NCBI RefSeq assembly: GCF_003143755.1
Contig: NZ_QFRI01000004.1
Span: 62,001 to 126,000, forward strand
Length of the DNA: 64,000 bases
From: Algibacter marinivivus
GTDB lineage: Bacteria > Bacteroidota > Bacteroidia > Flavobacteriales > Flavobacteriaceae
Direction: 5' to 3'
Under the pieces are notes generated by a model. That model did no database searches. It saw only the letters and a list, made by a program, of their open reading frames with translations, and had not been told where the DNA came from. Shown here in pieces: positions 1-9,394 of this stretch. The position numbers and the translations under genes were made by a program. Numbering within the stretch: position 1 is the stretch's first letter; each line of letters starts with the position of its first letter.

Positions 1-534
1 AAGAAAGCTGTTGGAAATTTGGAAGAAACTGTATCTCATTTAACCGAAATTGCTAAAATTAAAGAGGTAGATCAAAATCAAATTGAGGTATTAAATTTAT
101 ATGATTATGTTGAAAAAGCAATATATAATATTACAGCTATTGCTAAAAATACAGGTACGACAATTGTAAATTATATAGATGAGGATTTGTGTGTTAAAGG
201 GATTCCTGCATATTTAGATAGTATTATTTTAAATTTTTTAACAAATGCAATAAAGTATCGATCTGAAAAAAGATTACCAAAAATTAGATTAACAGCATCG
301 GTTCAAGATGATTATGTTATTTTTAAAGTTGGAGATAACGGATTGGGAATTGATATGGAGAAATATGGTGATAAGCTTTTCCAGATGTATAATACCTTCC
401 ATTCAAATGAAGATGCTATTGGTGTTGGACTCTTTATAACAAGAAATCATATTGAATCTTTAGGTGGTAAAGTAATTGTTAATAGTGAAGTTGGAGTTGG
501 TAGTGAGTTTTCTATTTACTTAAAATGCGCCTAA
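1..534 (+). CDS. Sensor histidine kinase, C-terminal part (5' end outside window)
   Basis: The reading frame is open from base 1, so the gene starts upstream of the window; only the end of the protein is visible. What remains is the end of a dimerisation helix followed by a GHKL ATPase domain. The N box is NFLTNAIKYR, the G1 box DNGLGID, and the glycine-rich lid ends in GVGLFITRN. It should bind ATP and autophosphorylate a histidine that lies near or before the window edge. The lid reads GVGL rather than the commoner GLGL, a mild deviation. The input domain cannot be seen, so the signal is unknown. A strong hairpin terminator follows the stop codon at once. Confidence 0.85.
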   Translation, partial: KKAVGNLEETVSHLTEIAKIKEVDQNQIEVLNLYDYVEKAIYNITAIAKNTGTTIVNYIDEDLCVKGIPAYLDSIILNFLTNAIKYRSEKRLPKIRLTASVQDDYVIFKVGDNGLGIDMEKYGDKLFQMYNTFHSNEDAIGVGLFITRNHIESLGGKVIVNSEVGVGSEFSIYLKCA

Positions 535-573
535 AAAAACCGTATTAGTTTTAAAACTAATACGGTTTTTTTT
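534..573. terminator. Bidirectional intrinsic terminator
   Basis: A 15-bp perfect stem (AAAAAACCGTATTAG with its complement) around a short loop, with A and T tracts on both sides. It sits between the convergent kinase and accD genes and can stop transcription from either side. Confidence 0.85.
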
Positions 574-590
574 AAATTTTACCTTAAATA

Positions 591-1448
591 TTAAGCTCTT
601 AAAGGCTGATTTAATATTAAATCTAAATATTGATTGACTTTGTTTTTTAAATCTTTACGTAAGGTTATAAAATCTAAGAAACCATGTTCTAATAAAAACT
701 CTGAAGTTTGAAAACCTTCAGGTAATTCTTTTCCTGTTGTATCTCTAACAATTCTTGGGCCCGCAAAGCCTATTAATGCTCCAGGTTCGCTAATATTAAT
801 ATCACCTAACATAGCAAAAGAAGCTGTAGTACCTCCAGTTGTAGGATCTGTACATAAAGAAATATATGGTAAGCCTGCATCTGCTAATTGTGCTAATTTT
901 ACTGATGTTTTGGCTAATTGCATTAAAGATAATGCTGCCTCCATCATACGTGCTCCACCAGATTTTGAAATAACCATTAAAGGTAATTTGTTTTTTAAAG
1001 CATAATCTGCAGCTCTAGCAATTTTTTCTCCAACAACACTTCCCATAGAACCACCAATAAATGAGAAATCCATACATGCAACTACTAAATTTTTGCCTTT
1101 AGATTTTCCAACAGCTGTTCTTACTGCGTCCTTTAACTTTGTTTTTGATTGAGCTGCTTTTAAGCGTTCAGGGTATTTTTTAGTATCCTCAAACTTAAGT
1201 GGATCTTTAGATTCTAAACTTGCATCCAACTCTTTGAATTTATTGTCGTCAAAAAGAATTTCAAAATATTCTTTACTTCCAATCCTTACATGGTAGCCGT
1301 CTTCAGGACTTACGTAAAAATTTTTCTCTAACTCTTCGGTATCAACAATTTTACCGGTTGGAGATTTATACCACAACCCTTTAGGTGTGTCTTTTTTCTC
1401 TTCCGTAGTTGTTGTTATTCCTTTTGTTTTTCTTTTAAACCAAGACAT
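591..1448 (-). CDS. accD: Acetyl-CoA carboxylase carboxyltransferase subunit beta
   Basis: Beta subunit of the carboxyltransferase half of acetyl-CoA carboxylase, which makes malonyl-CoA for fatty acid synthesis in the cytoplasm. At 285 residues it is close to normal length. The crotonase-like core is intact, with [29 protein letters not shown] and a GFAGPR loop. The N-terminal segment corresponding to the usual Cys4 zinc ribbon (residues about 24-55, beginning [12 protein letters not shown]) is present and otherwise alignable, but all four cysteines are gone. An aldolase gene lies upstream on the same strand, but a terminator and a repeat copy separate them, so accD probably has its own promoter. 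The ATG start directly precedes the family-typical MSWFKRK sequence. Confidence 0.95.
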   Translation of the reverse strand: MSWFKRKTKGITTTTEEKKDTPKGLWYKSPTGKIVDTEELEKNFYVSPEDGYHVRIGSKEYFEILFDDNKFKELDASLESKDPLKFEDTKKYPERLKAAQSKTKLKDAVRTAVGKSKGKNLVVACMDFSFIGGSMGSVVGEKIARAADYALKNKLPLMVISKSGGARMMEAALSLMQLAKTSVKLAQLADAGLPYISLCTDPTTGGTTASFAMLGDINISEPGALIGFAGPRIVRDTTGKELPEGFQTSEFLLEHGFLDFITLRKDLKNKVNQYLDLILNQPLRA

Positions 1449-1526
1449 AATGCTTAAAGATTTTAGTTTCCTTTAATTTATAAAGGCGAGGGTTAAATCT
1501 ATGTGTTTATTGTATTAACGCTAATT

Positions 1527-1653
1527 GCGTTAAGGATTGCAGCCGTTCGACTATTACTTAATAGTCTTAACCTTTTTGTTTTAGCAAAAAGATACAGCGG
1601 AAAGCCTGACGACAAAATTAAACCTTTTTTTAATTTTGTGGTAACGCCCAAAT
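1527..1653 (-). repeat. Dispersed structured repeat, copy A
   Basis: This copy fills much of the 318-bp gap between the aldolase and accD. Read on the minus strand it begins TTTGGGCGTTACC and ends CAATCCTTAACGC, the ends shared by all six copies. Inside are three hairpins: CAAAATTAAA with its complement, CTTTTTG/CAAAAAG, and GACTATT-AAGT-AATAGTC. It is the longest copy, with an extra hairpin near its right end. No open reading frame or transposase is associated. The rest of the gap holds the aldolase terminator and the accD leader. Confidence 0.8.
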
Positions 1654-1704
1654 GATTTTATTTACTTAGGTAATTGTAATCGCTTGTTTTTTAGATAAAT
1701 AAAC

Positions 1705-1740
1705 AAAAAAGGTCCTGTTGATTTACAGAACCTTTTTTTT
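1705..1740 (-). terminator. Terminator of the aldolase gene
   Basis: Stem AAAAAAGGTCCTGT with its complement (one G:U), followed on the minus strand by a T run. It lies 27 bp past the aldolase stop. Confidence 0.8.
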
Positions 1741-1766
1741 ATGATTGTAGTAAATTTACCTTAAAA

Positions 1767-2834
1767 TTATAAGGTGTTTACGTTGTTTAAGTCTTCGAAC
1801 GCCTTTTTTAAACGTGTTACAAAGGTTTTTTCTCCTTCTCGTAACCAAACTCTTGGGTCGTAGTACTTTTTGTTTGGTGCGTCATCTCCATCAGGATTAC
1901 CAATTTGAGATTTTAAATACTCTGATTTAGCACCCATATAATCTCTAATACCACTCATAAAAGCATATTGTAAATCGGTATCAATATTCATTTTAATTAC
2001 ACCGTAGCTAATACCTTCTCGAATTTCTTCTACTGTAGAACCAGATCCACCGTGGAATACAAAATCAATATGGTTGTGTTCTACACCATATTTTTTTGTG
2101 ATATATTCTTGAGAATTTTTTAAGATTTTTGGAGTTAGTTTAACGTTTCCTGGTTTGTAAACACCGTGAACGTTTCCAAAAGCAGCAGCAATAGTAAACT
2201 GTGGACTAACTTTACTTAATTCTTCATAAGCATATGCAACTTCTTCAGGTTGTGTATATAATTTAGAAACATCAACATCACTGTTATCAACACCATCTTC
2301 TTCACCACCTGTTATACCTAGCTCAATTTCTAAAGTCATGCCCATTTTAGACATTCTTTCTAGATATTGCTTACAGATTTCGATATTTTCTTCAATTGGT
2401 TCTTCAGATAGGTCAATCATATGAGAACTGAATAATGATTTTCCAGTTTCTTTATAATGAACTTCACTAGCATCTAATAAACCATCAATCCAAGGTAATA
2501 GTTTTTTAGCACAGTGGTCTGTATGTAAAATTACAGGAACACCATAAGCCTCAGATAAAGTATGCACATGTTTTGCGCCAGCAACGGCACCAGCAATTGC
2601 AGCTTTTTGACCATCATTACTTAATCCTTTACCTGCATTAAATTGTGCACCTCCGTTTGAGAATTGAATTATTACTGGAGCATTTAAATCTCTTGCAGTT
2701 TCTAAAACCCCGTTTATAGTATCTGAACCGATAACATTAACTGCTGGTAAAGCATAATTGTTAGCTTTTGCATGGTTGAATATAGCTTGAACTTCCTTAC
2801 CTGTAGCTACTCCTGGTTTTATATTGTGTCCCAT
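1767..2834 (-). CDS. fbaA: Class II fructose-bisphosphate aldolase
   Basis: Zinc-dependent aldolase that cleaves fructose-1,6-bisphosphate to dihydroxyacetone phosphate and glyceraldehyde-3-phosphate, or the reverse in gluconeogenesis. The 355 residues match the class IIA (E. coli FbaA) length. Residues about 103-110, LHTDHCAK, hold a zinc-ligand histidine and the catalytic aspartate. Further family motifs are ELGITGGEEDGVD, FGNVHGVYKPGNV, and FHGGSGS near residue 265. It is a single-gene unit with its own -7 promoter element and terminator. Confidence 0.96.
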   Translation of the reverse strand: MGHNIKPGVATGKEVQAIFNHAKANNYALPAVNVIGSDTINGVLETARDLNAPVIIQFSNGGAQFNAGKGLSNDGQKAAIAGAVAGAKHVHTLSEAYGVPVILHTDHCAKKLLPWIDGLLDASEVHYKETGKSLFSSHMIDLSEEPIEENIEICKQYLERMSKMGMTLEIELGITGGEEDGVDNSDVDVSKLYTQPEEVAYAYEELSKVSPQFTIAAAFGNVHGVYKPGNVKLTPKILKNSQEYITKKYGVEHNHIDFVFHGGSGSTVEEIREGISYGVIKMNIDTDLQYAFMSGIRDYMGAKSEYLKSQIGNPDGDDAPNKKYYDPRVWLREGEKTFVTRLKKAFEDLNNVNTL

Positions 2835-2870
2835 TTTTTTTAATTAAATATGATTAGAAATTAGTGAGTA

Positions 2871-2878
2871 CAAAAGTA
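2871..2878 (-). promoter_or_regulatory. -7 promoter element of fbaA
   Basis: TACTTTTG on the minus strand fits the Bacteroidota -7 consensus TAnnTTTG and lies 37 bp before the fbaA start. No clear -33 TTTG is seen. Confidence 0.55.
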
Positions 2879-2968
2879 ATGATTTTTTAAATACTTGTAA
2901 GTTGTTTTTGGTCTTGAAAATACTAAATGTACACTAAAACGTTATAGTGTAGCTTGTGTAAAATAGGA

Positions 2969-5488
2969 TTAAAAAGGGTAGTTAATACCTATGTTATATA
3001 CTGCATTAGCAAAGTTATAATCATTAAACCATCTGTTTTCATCTCTATAAGAAGGATCGTAAGTTTTAAAACCAATATCGAATCTAAAGATGAAAAAACT
3101 AAAATCATAGCGTAAACCAAAACCTGATCCTACAGCTATATCTTTTAATGAATTTAGACTTGAAAAAGTTGCTCTATCATCTTCAACATTATCTAATACA
3201 TTCCAAATGTTACCAGCGTCAAGAAAAAGAACTCCGTTTAAATCACCAAAAATATTAAAGCGTTGTTCTGCACTAAATGCTATTTTTAGGTTTGCTTCAT
3301 TAAATTCGTTTGTTGTTTCAGAGCTTCCTGGGCCTAAATTATAAGCAGTCCAAGCGCGGTTATCGTTTGGTCCTCCTCCAAAGAAACTTTTTGCAAAAGG
3401 AATACTGTTTGAGTTTCCATAAGGAATAGCAATACCAAAAAATGCTCGGGTGGCTAACACATTTTTCTTGCCTAAATCCCAATGCTTTATATAATCAAAT
3501 TCAGTTTTCACATATTGAGAATAAGCCACATTAAGTAGTTCATAACGTCCATCACTGTCTTTTTTTAGTCCTAAAAGTTTTGAGGTACTTGCTAATAAGT
3601 TTCCTGCTAATTCAAGTTTAAAACGAAATATGGAAAAATCATTATCAAATAAATTAGTTCGTTGGTCTTTGGTATAACTGAAACTTGAAGACAGAATAAG
3701 GTTGTTTTCAGTTAATCTATTTTTACGTTCGTCAATATTATTAATTGTTTGACGTTGCGTAGACGAAATCTCATTAGGTGTTGGTGTAGCTAAAGCATAA
3801 TTTATAAAATCATTGGCACCCTCGGGCCTTGTTAAATCATCAGTTGTAAAATTAACATCTTTGGCAATTTGGTTTAATGAGTTGAAAGAATTATTGTAAA
3901 CTCTAAAATAGTTATCAGTATTTAAGTTTCTAACGTATTGAACATTAAACAGGTCTAACCTATTTGTAACCTTACTGCTCGGAAACCAATTATAACTAAA
4001 GTTTCCACTAAAAGTTTGCTTGTCTAACCCAATATTAGTTTGACTTGTTAATGCTAAACCAATACGAGTACTTGGAGACATATATTTTGGGATGATGTTT
4101 TCGGTATAGAATGGAGAAAATAACCTCGGAATTGTTAATTTTAAATCAGCTCCAAACTCATTAATATCAAAGAATGGATCATCATCTTCTTTTCCATCTT
4201 TTGATGCTCCAATTGAAGCAATACCAGATATTTCAAGAGTTTCAGCGCCTCTAAAAACATTTCTTATTTTCAAACTTGGGTTTAATGAAAATCCAACAGT
4301 TTGAATGTTACTTTGAGATACATCAGCACTAAAACCTAGGCTAAACTTTTTTAAAGGTGTAAGTCTAATAGTATCACTTAGCGTATTGTCGTCATTTTCA
4401 ACATATTCTATATTTGGATACTTAAATGTTTTAAGTTCGTTGATATACCTGTAAGTACGTGTTCTGTCTATATCTTTATAAACTTGTCCGGGATTAATAA
4501 AAACTGCATCTGTTAAAGCTTTTGGTCTATAAAGCATATCACCATAGCTGTATAACTTGTAACCGCCATATGAAATAGAATCTTTAAACGGTTTGTTTCT
4601 GTTCTCAAAAGTGTAATCTGTAATAATATTTACATCACTAATTCTGTAAATTTCAAAAGGTTCACGACGAATAGAATCTGGAGTTCTTATCGCTCTATCT
4701 TGAATTTTTAAACCAACATTTACTTTTTTATTGGTACCAATGGTATCCATTTCAAAAGTTATATAATCTTGATTAAAATGATAAATCCCGGAGTTTCTTA
4801 AATCTGAAGAAATTCTATCTCGTTCTTGCTCAAAATTAGAAGATCTATACTGTTGTCCGCTTTTTATAAAAGCATTCTTTTTGATGTTTTGATATAATGA
4901 ATCTACAATTGGTGATTTTATAATTTTAGAAATAGAATCAATTAAAAAGGCTTGTTTGGTTTCTACATTGTATTTAATTTCAGCTCTTTTATTATCTTTT
5001 CTTTCAATATCATAGTCGATTTTAACGTCAAACCAACCATTATTAATATAATAATCTTTAAGACGTCTTAAAGAGCGTTTTGTTTTATCTTCACTAACAA
5101 TAACAGGTGCTTCACCAGTTTTTTTTAGCCAGTTGTTAAAACCTAGAACAGATTGTTTTAATTTATCAACTTGTTTTTTTGAATATCGCCGTCTTAAACG
5201 TTCTCTTCTATTGGCTTTTTTGTCTAACCAAGATTCAAATAATGAATCTCTATGAGGTCTAGCCATATTATAAATATGTAAACGTAAAGGAATATTAGCT
5301 ATTTTTCTATTTGGTTTTTGGTATAGTAAGTTGTTTATAGTTTCAGTATTGTCTTTTTTACCATTAACAATAACTGAAGTTTTGGTAAGTAAGTGTTCCT
5401 CTTTAGCAACTCTTTTTACTGCATCACAAGAATGTAAATATCCTGTTAGCAATACTAAAATTGATATTTTTAAGAGTTGTTTTTGCAA
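2969..5488 (-). CDS. tamL: TamA-like outer-membrane lipoprotein TamL (BamA/Omp85 superfamily)
   Basis: An Omp85-superfamily outer-membrane protein, the Bacteroidota TamA-like lipoprotein thought to work with TamB in outer-membrane protein or lipid traffic. The N-terminus is a lipoprotein signal ending LHSC (lipidated Cys21). POTRA-like segments follow (about residues 25-330), then a C-terminal 16-strand barrel-type region. The barrel carries the typical SFFGGGPNDNRAWT segment (variant of the lid-lock region) and ends in aromatic residues, INYPF. The 839-residue length fits the TamL family. It diverges from the neighbouring RNA methyltransferase. That arrangement next to porT and ubiE looks like a conserved flavobacterial block, from general knowledge rather than any comparison made here. 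Confidence 0.85.
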   Translation of the reverse strand: MQKQLLKISILVLLTGYLHSCDAVKRVAKEEHLLTKTSVIVNGKKDNTETINNLLYQKPNRKIANIPLRLHIYNMARPHRDSLFESWLDKKANRRERLRRRYSKKQVDKLKQSVLGFNNWLKKTGEAPVIVSEDKTKRSLRRLKDYYINNGWFDVKIDYDIERKDNKRAEIKYNVETKQAFLIDSISKIIKSPIVDSLYQNIKKNAFIKSGQQYRSSNFEQERDRISSDLRNSGIYHFNQDYITFEMDTIGTNKKVNVGLKIQDRAIRTPDSIRREPFEIYRISDVNIITDYTFENRNKPFKDSISYGGYKLYSYGDMLYRPKALTDAVFINPGQVYKDIDRTRTYRYINELKTFKYPNIEYVENDDNTLSDTIRLTPLKKFSLGFSADVSQSNIQTVGFSLNPSLKIRNVFRGAETLEISGIASIGASKDGKEDDDPFFDINEFGADLKLTIPRLFSPFYTENIIPKYMSPSTRIGLALTSQTNIGLDKQTFSGNFSYNWFPSSKVTNRLDLFNVQYVRNLNTDNYFRVYNNSFNSLNQIAKDVNFTTDDLTRPEGANDFINYALATPTPNEISSTQRQTINNIDERKNRLTENNLILSSSFSYTKDQRTNLFDNDFSIFRFKLELAGNLLASTSKLLGLKKDSDGRYELLNVAYSQYVKTEFDYIKHWDLGKKNVLATRAFFGIAIPYGNSNSIPFAKSFFGGGPNDNRAWTAYNLGPGSSETTNEFNEANLKIAFSAEQRFNIFGDLNGVLFLDAGNIWNVLDNVEDDRATFSSLNSLKDIAVGSGFGLRYDFSFFIFRFDIGFKTYDPSYRDENRWFNDYNFANAVYNIGINYPF

Positions 5489-5605
5489 ATGAAATTAGAG
5501 TTAATTTGTGTTTTAGACTTTAAAAGAGAACAGTATTTGTAAGTTTGTAATTAACAATGTTGTTGAACGATTCAAAAATACATTATTTAAACCTAAAAAA
5601 TATAA

Positions 5606-6322
5606 ATGCTTTCTAAAAGTCAAATAAAATTAATAACGAGCTTAAAGCAAAAAAAATATAGACAACAACATGGTTTTTTTGTTGTTGAAGGTGTAAAAAC
5701 TATTAAAGAGCTTTTACAATCAGATTTAGAGCTTTATAAATTATATACGACAGAAACATTCAATATTGATGCCAAAAATGAAGTTGTAATTTCTAATTCG
5801 GATTTAAAACGAATAAGTTTTTTAGTAACACCAAATACAGCTTTAGCGATTTTTAAAATTCCAAATAAAAAATCTATTGATACTTCTGGATTAATTGTTG
5901 CTTTGGATGATGTTAGAGATCCAGGTAATCTGGGTACAATTATTAGATTATGTGATTGGTTTGGTGTTAAAGAATTAGTTTGTAGTAAAAAAACGGTTGA
6001 TTGTTATAATCCAAAAGTGATTCAAGCTACTATGGGGTCCATCACAAGAGTAAATATAACTTATGTAGACTTAATGCTCTTTTTGGAAGAAAGTAAAACA
6101 CCTGTTTTTGGAGCTTTTATGGAAGGTAAAAATGTCTATAATAAAACAATGCCTAAACAAAGTGTTTTAGTTATGGGTAATGAAGCTAATGGTATTTCTA
6201 AAGACGTAGAAGCTGTAATTACTGAAAAAATAGCGATACCAAGATTTGGTGATTTGCAGGCAACAGAAAGTCTGAATGTGGCTTCAGCTACTGCGATTTT
6301 GTTAAGTGAATTTAAAAGATGA
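5606..6322 (+). CDS. TrmH-family (SpoU) RNA 2'-O-methyltransferase
   Basis: SAM-dependent methyltransferase of the SPOUT fold that methylates a ribose 2'-OH in rRNA or tRNA. N-terminal substrate-binding part at residues about 1-90, beginning LSKSQIKLITSLKQKKYRQQ. The catalytic SPOUT part carries the three classical motifs: DDVRDPGNLGTIIR, VMGNEANGIS and ATESLNVASATAILL. The 238-residue length is normal. The exact target nucleotide cannot be told from sequence. Convergent with porT, leaving only 19 bp between the stops. Confidence 0.92.
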   Translation: MLSKSQIKLITSLKQKKYRQQHGFFVVEGVKTIKELLQSDLELYKLYTTETFNIDAKNEVVISNSDLKRISFLVTPNTALAIFKIPNKKSIDTSGLIVALDDVRDPGNLGTIIRLCDWFGVKELVCSKKTVDCYNPKVIQATMGSITRVNITYVDLMLFLEESKTPVFGAFMEGKNVYNKTMPKQSVLVMGNEANGISKDVEAVITEKIAIPRFGDLQATESLNVASATAILLSEFKR

Positions 6323-6341
6323 TTTTTAGTAAAAACTGATT

Positions 6342-7073
6342 TTACTGAAAAGTAAAGTTTATAAAAACGCCTCTGGTTTGCATTCCAGCAATATTTGAAG
6401 TCCATGGGCTGTTTGGGTCATTATCTCTAACTAACTCATCATTAATTCCAAAAAGACCACGAATAGAAGGTGTAAATTTAAAATTATAAAGGTAAAAGTC
6501 TATACCAAAACCAATCTCATAAAAAAGAGAGTTTCTAGTGGTTCTAAACTCACCATTGCTGTTATCTTCAGGGTTGTCCTCGTTACTTGATAAATTCAAA
6601 GCTGTAGAGAAACCACCAATAATAAATGGTTTGAAATTATTGATACGCTTTGTAGATACTTTTATCAACAAAGGAATATGTATATAAGTAGATTTTACCT
6701 CTCTAATAAAATCTGAAGCTTTGGTGTCAGGAACACCTTGAAACCATTCTTGACTATAATATAACTCTCTGGTAGTTATTAATAAACCTGGTTCTAAACG
6801 TAAATCAATAAAACTATTAACTCTTAAGTTGCCAATTAAACCAACACTAAATCCAGGACTCTTTTTTACATAAATATCACGTAGATCTTGATTATAGTCA
6901 AAGTTAAAGTCATAACTATTGATTCCTAAAAAGTAACCCCAACGTAATAAATTATTATCTGTAGAGCCACGACCTTGATTTGCATCATAGGTTACTTTCT
7001 CTTTTTTAAAGAGTTGAGCACTAGAAGTTTCAATGATGAATAGAAATGATAATAATGCAAAAACGTATTTCAT
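6342..7073 (-). CDS. porT: Type IX secretion / gliding protein PorT
   Basis: Outer-membrane beta-barrel protein of the PorT family, needed for type IX secretion of gingipain-like and gliding proteins in the phylum. After a signal peptide (residues 1-19, starting MKYVFALLSFLFI) the protein shows alternating barrel strands and ends in an aromatic residue, NFTFQ. I chose the ATG at 7073; a longer frame upstream overlaps ubiE and lacks a signal peptide at its start. The gene begins 4 bp after the ubiE stop, so the two are probably cotranscribed. Assignment rests on family resemblance and the ubiE neighbourhood typical of flavobacterial porT. Confidence 0.8.
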   Translation of the reverse strand: MKYVFALLSFLFIIETSSAQLFKKEKVTYDANQGRGSTDNNLLRWGYFLGINSYDFNFDYNQDLRDIYVKKSPGFSVGLIGNLRVNSFIDLRLEPGLLITTRELYYSQEWFQGVPDTKASDFIREVKSTYIHIPLLIKVSTKRINNFKPFIIGGFSTALNLSSNEDNPEDNSNGEFRTTRNSLFYEIGFGIDFYLYNFKFTPSIRGLFGINDELVRDNDPNSPWTSNIAGMQTRGVFINFTFQ

Positions 7074-7077
7074 ATAA

Positions 7078-7803
7078 TTACTTAGATGATTTATAAATTG
7101 TTGCCACACCTAAAGTTTGTGGAAAATCTTCAACATTTATAAACCCAATATTACGTAAAATATTGTTTAGAGCCTCTCCAAAAGGAAAAACAGATGCAGA
7201 TTCGCATAAATACTTATAAGCGCTTCTATCTTTAGAAAATGCTTTGCCAATAAGAGGTAGGATGTTTTTTGTGTAAAAATTATAACCTTGTTTGTATGGT
7301 GTTTTAGTAGGCATAGAAGTTTCTAAAATCACAAAAGTACCATTTGGTTTAAGTACTCTGTAAATTTCTTTTAATCCATTTTCAAGCGTTTCAAAATTTC
7401 TAACACCAAAGGCTACTGTAATTGCATCAAAAGCATTGTCTTCAAAAGGCATATTTTCAGAATCACCTAAAACCATTTCAATTTTAGAGTCCAGAGATTT
7501 TTTTTTGATCTTTTCTTTCCCAATCTCAAGCATACCAGTGCTAATATCTAAACCAACAATTTTTGAGGCATTAGTTTCGGCAAGATTAATGGCTAAATCT
7601 CCAGTTCCAGTAGCAATATCTAGAATAGTATCAGGATTTGCCTCTTTAACTAATTTAACTACTTTTTTTCGCCATTTGATATCAATTCCAAATGAAATCA
7701 CGCGGTTTAAACCATCATAATCACCAGAAATATTATCAAACATTTTTGTTACCTGCTCTTTTTTACCTAAATCACTGTTTTTGTATGGCTTTACTTTCGA
7801 CAA
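7078..7803 (-). CDS. ubiE: Demethylmenaquinone methyltransferase UbiE/MenG
   Basis: Class I SAM methyltransferase that adds the C-methyl group to demethylmenaquinone, the last step of menaquinone synthesis. Motif I is [15 protein letters not shown] (about residues 61-75). The UbiE signatures [19 protein letters not shown] and VAFGVRNFE are both present. The 241-residue length is standard. Its product quinone is the electron acceptor of the NQR complex encoded at 28.9-35.0 kb. Short leader behind a TATCTTTG promoter; porT follows directly. Confidence 0.95.
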   Translation of the reverse strand: MSKVKPYKNSDLGKKEQVTKMFDNISGDYDGLNRVISFGIDIKWRKKVVKLVKEANPDTILDIATGTGDLAINLAETNASKIVGLDISTGMLEIGKEKIKKKSLDSKIEMVLGDSENMPFEDNAFDAITVAFGVRNFETLENGLKEIYRVLKPNGTFVILETSMPTKTPYKQGYNFYTKNILPLIGKAFSKDRSAYKYLCESASVFPFGEALNNILRNIGFINVEDFPQTLGVATIYKSSK

Positions 7804-7820
7804 ATCTTAAAAATTTTGTG

Positions 7821-7828
7821 CAAAGATA
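7821..7828 (-). promoter_or_regulatory. -7 promoter element of ubiE-porT
   Basis: TATCTTTG on the minus strand (TAnnTTTG consensus), 18 bp before the ubiE start, giving a leader of roughly ten bases. Confidence 0.55.
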
Positions 7829-7908
7829 AACTTTTAGAAAAGCATTACATAATAGGATTCTAAATAATTATATTGAATTGATTCCGTGACGGGATATCTA
7901 TTTTGTAG

Positions 7909-7916
7909 TATATTTG
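7909..7916 (+). promoter_or_regulatory. -7 promoter element of trkA-trkH
   Basis: TATATTTG matches TAnnTTTG. It predicts a leader of about 120 bases before trkA, long for this phylum and containing several short ATG frames. Confidence 0.5.
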
Positions 7917-7952
7917 TTTTACTTTTTATGATTAAAGAAAAATGAAACCGTT

Positions 7953-8033
7953 ATGATTAAAGACTATCATAATTTATTAAAGAGAATCATTTTTTTCTCT
8001 TACTGGTTACATCTTACTTTTAAAAAAAGATGA
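7953..8033 (+). CDS. Possible 26-codon leader ORF upstream of trkA
   Basis: An ATG frame of 26 codons lies inside the predicted trkA leader and ends 10 bp before the trkA ATG. The peptide starts MIKDYHNLLKR, has a hydrophobic and aromatic centre (IIFFSYWLHL) and a basic end (FKKR). Two shorter frames (MIKEK and MKPL) precede it, and ATGATTAAAG occurs twice. It could be a regulatory upstream ORF, a tiny membrane peptide or chance. There is no convincing ribosome binding site. Confidence 0.25.
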   Translation: MIKDYHNLLKRIIFFSYWLHLTFKKR

Positions 8034-8043
8034 AAATAAACAG

Positions 8044-9393
8044 ATGAAAATTATTATTGCTGGTGCTGGTGAAGTAGGATTTCATTTAGCAAAATTGTTG
8101 TCTTACGAATCTCAAGAGATTACTTTAATTGATACAGACAAGGAAAGTTTAGCATACGCAGATACACATTTAGACATAAAAGTTATTAGAGGTGATGCCA
8201 CTTCTATAGCTATTTTGAAAGAAGGTCATGTTGATAATTGTGAATTATTTATAGCGGTTACAGCAAGCGAAACTACCAATATTACCGTTTGTGTTTTAGC
8301 AAAACAACTTGGAGCTAAAAAGACTATTGCTAGAATTACCAATACAGAGTTTATAAATCATAAGGATGAAGTTGGATTTACTAAATTTGGTATTGATGAG
8401 TTAATTTCTCCAGAATCTTTAGCAGCTTCAGAGATTGAATTATCTTTAAAACAATCATCATTCAATGATACTTATGAGTTTGAAGGAGGTGCCTTAACCA
8501 TGGTTGGTTTAACACTTTCTAGCTCAGCATCTTTTGTTGGTAAAACAGTTAAGGAGGCAGCAAAAATATTCCCAGAAATACACTTTGTACCGATAGCTAT
8601 TCAGCGTTTTGGAACACAGTATACTATTATTCCTAGAGGGGATACTAAGTTTAAAAGAGGAGATACAGTGGTTTTTATAACCTCTGAAGGAGGAGGAGAA
8701 GAACTTTGTAGGCTTACAGGTAAATCCAATAGCGAAATTAAAAGCGTTATGATTCTTGGTGGAAGCGAAATTGGATACAAAACAGCAAGAGATTTAAGTG
8801 AAAAAGGGTTTAATGTAAAACTTCTTGAGGCTAATAAAGAACGCGCTTTTGATATAGCAGACGATTTACCAAATGTTTTAGTAATTCAAAGTGATGGTAG
8901 AAATGTTGATATCCTTGAGGAAGAAAATATTAGCGATATGGATGCGTTTATTGCAGTAGGTGCTAATTCAGAAACCAACATTATGTCTTGTTTAGTAGCT
9001 AAATCTAAAGGTGTTAAAAAATCGGTAGCATTGGTTGAGAATATGGACTATTTTGAGTTGTCTCATTCCGTTGGTATAGAGACACTCATTAATAAAAAAT
9101 TACTAGCCGCGAATAATATATTCAGATACATTCGAAAAGGAGAAGTGGTTGCTATGACTAAGCTTAGCAATATGAATGCAGAGTTGTTAGAGTTTGAAGT
9201 TAAACCCACATCATCTATATGTAATAAGTATATTAAAAATATAGATTTTCCCCGATCTGCCATTATAGGCGGTGTAGTAAGAAACGGAAAAGGCGTTATA
9301 GCTTTGGGAGATTTTAAAATTCAAGAAGGAGATAGAGTAGTAGTTTGTAGTTTATTACAATCTATAAAGGGTGTAGAAAAACTTTTCCGTTAA
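8044..9393 (+). CDS. trkA: Trk system potassium uptake regulatory protein TrkA
   Basis: Cytoplasmic gating subunit of the Trk potassium transporter; it binds NAD(H)/nucleotides and assembles on the TrkH channel. Two RCK units are visible. The first Rossmann motif is IIIAGAGEVGFHLAKLL at the N-terminus with a following RCK_C (about residues 135-225). The second starts at VMILGGSEIGYKTARDL (about residue 235) with its own RCK_C to the end. The 449 residues match the two-unit TrkA. trkH starts 1 bp after its stop, so they are coupled. Confidence 0.96.
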   Translation: MKIIIAGAGEVGFHLAKLLSYESQEITLIDTDKESLAYADTHLDIKVIRGDATSIAILKEGHVDNCELFIAVTASETTNITVCVLAKQLGAKKTIARITNTEFINHKDEVGFTKFGIDELISPESLAASEIELSLKQSSFNDTYEFEGGALTMVGLTLSSSASFVGKTVKEAAKIFPEIHFVPIAIQRFGTQYTIIPRGDTKFKRGDTVVFITSEGGGEELCRLTGKSNSEIKSVMILGGSEIGYKTARDLSEKGFNVKLLEANKERAFDIADDLPNVLVIQSDGRNVDILEEENISDMDAFIAVGANSETNIMSCLVAKSKGVKKSVALVENMDYFELSHSVGIETLINKKLLAANNIFRYIRKGEVVAMTKLSNMNAELLEFEVKPTSSICNKYIKNIDFPRSAIIGGVVRNGKGVIALGDFKIQEGDRVVVCSLLQSIKGVEKLFR

Positions 9394-9394
9394 A

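Noticed and set aside
6136-6405. 89-codon minus-strand ORF within the TrmH-type gene
   Set aside because: Antisense shadow of the conserved SPOUT motifs.
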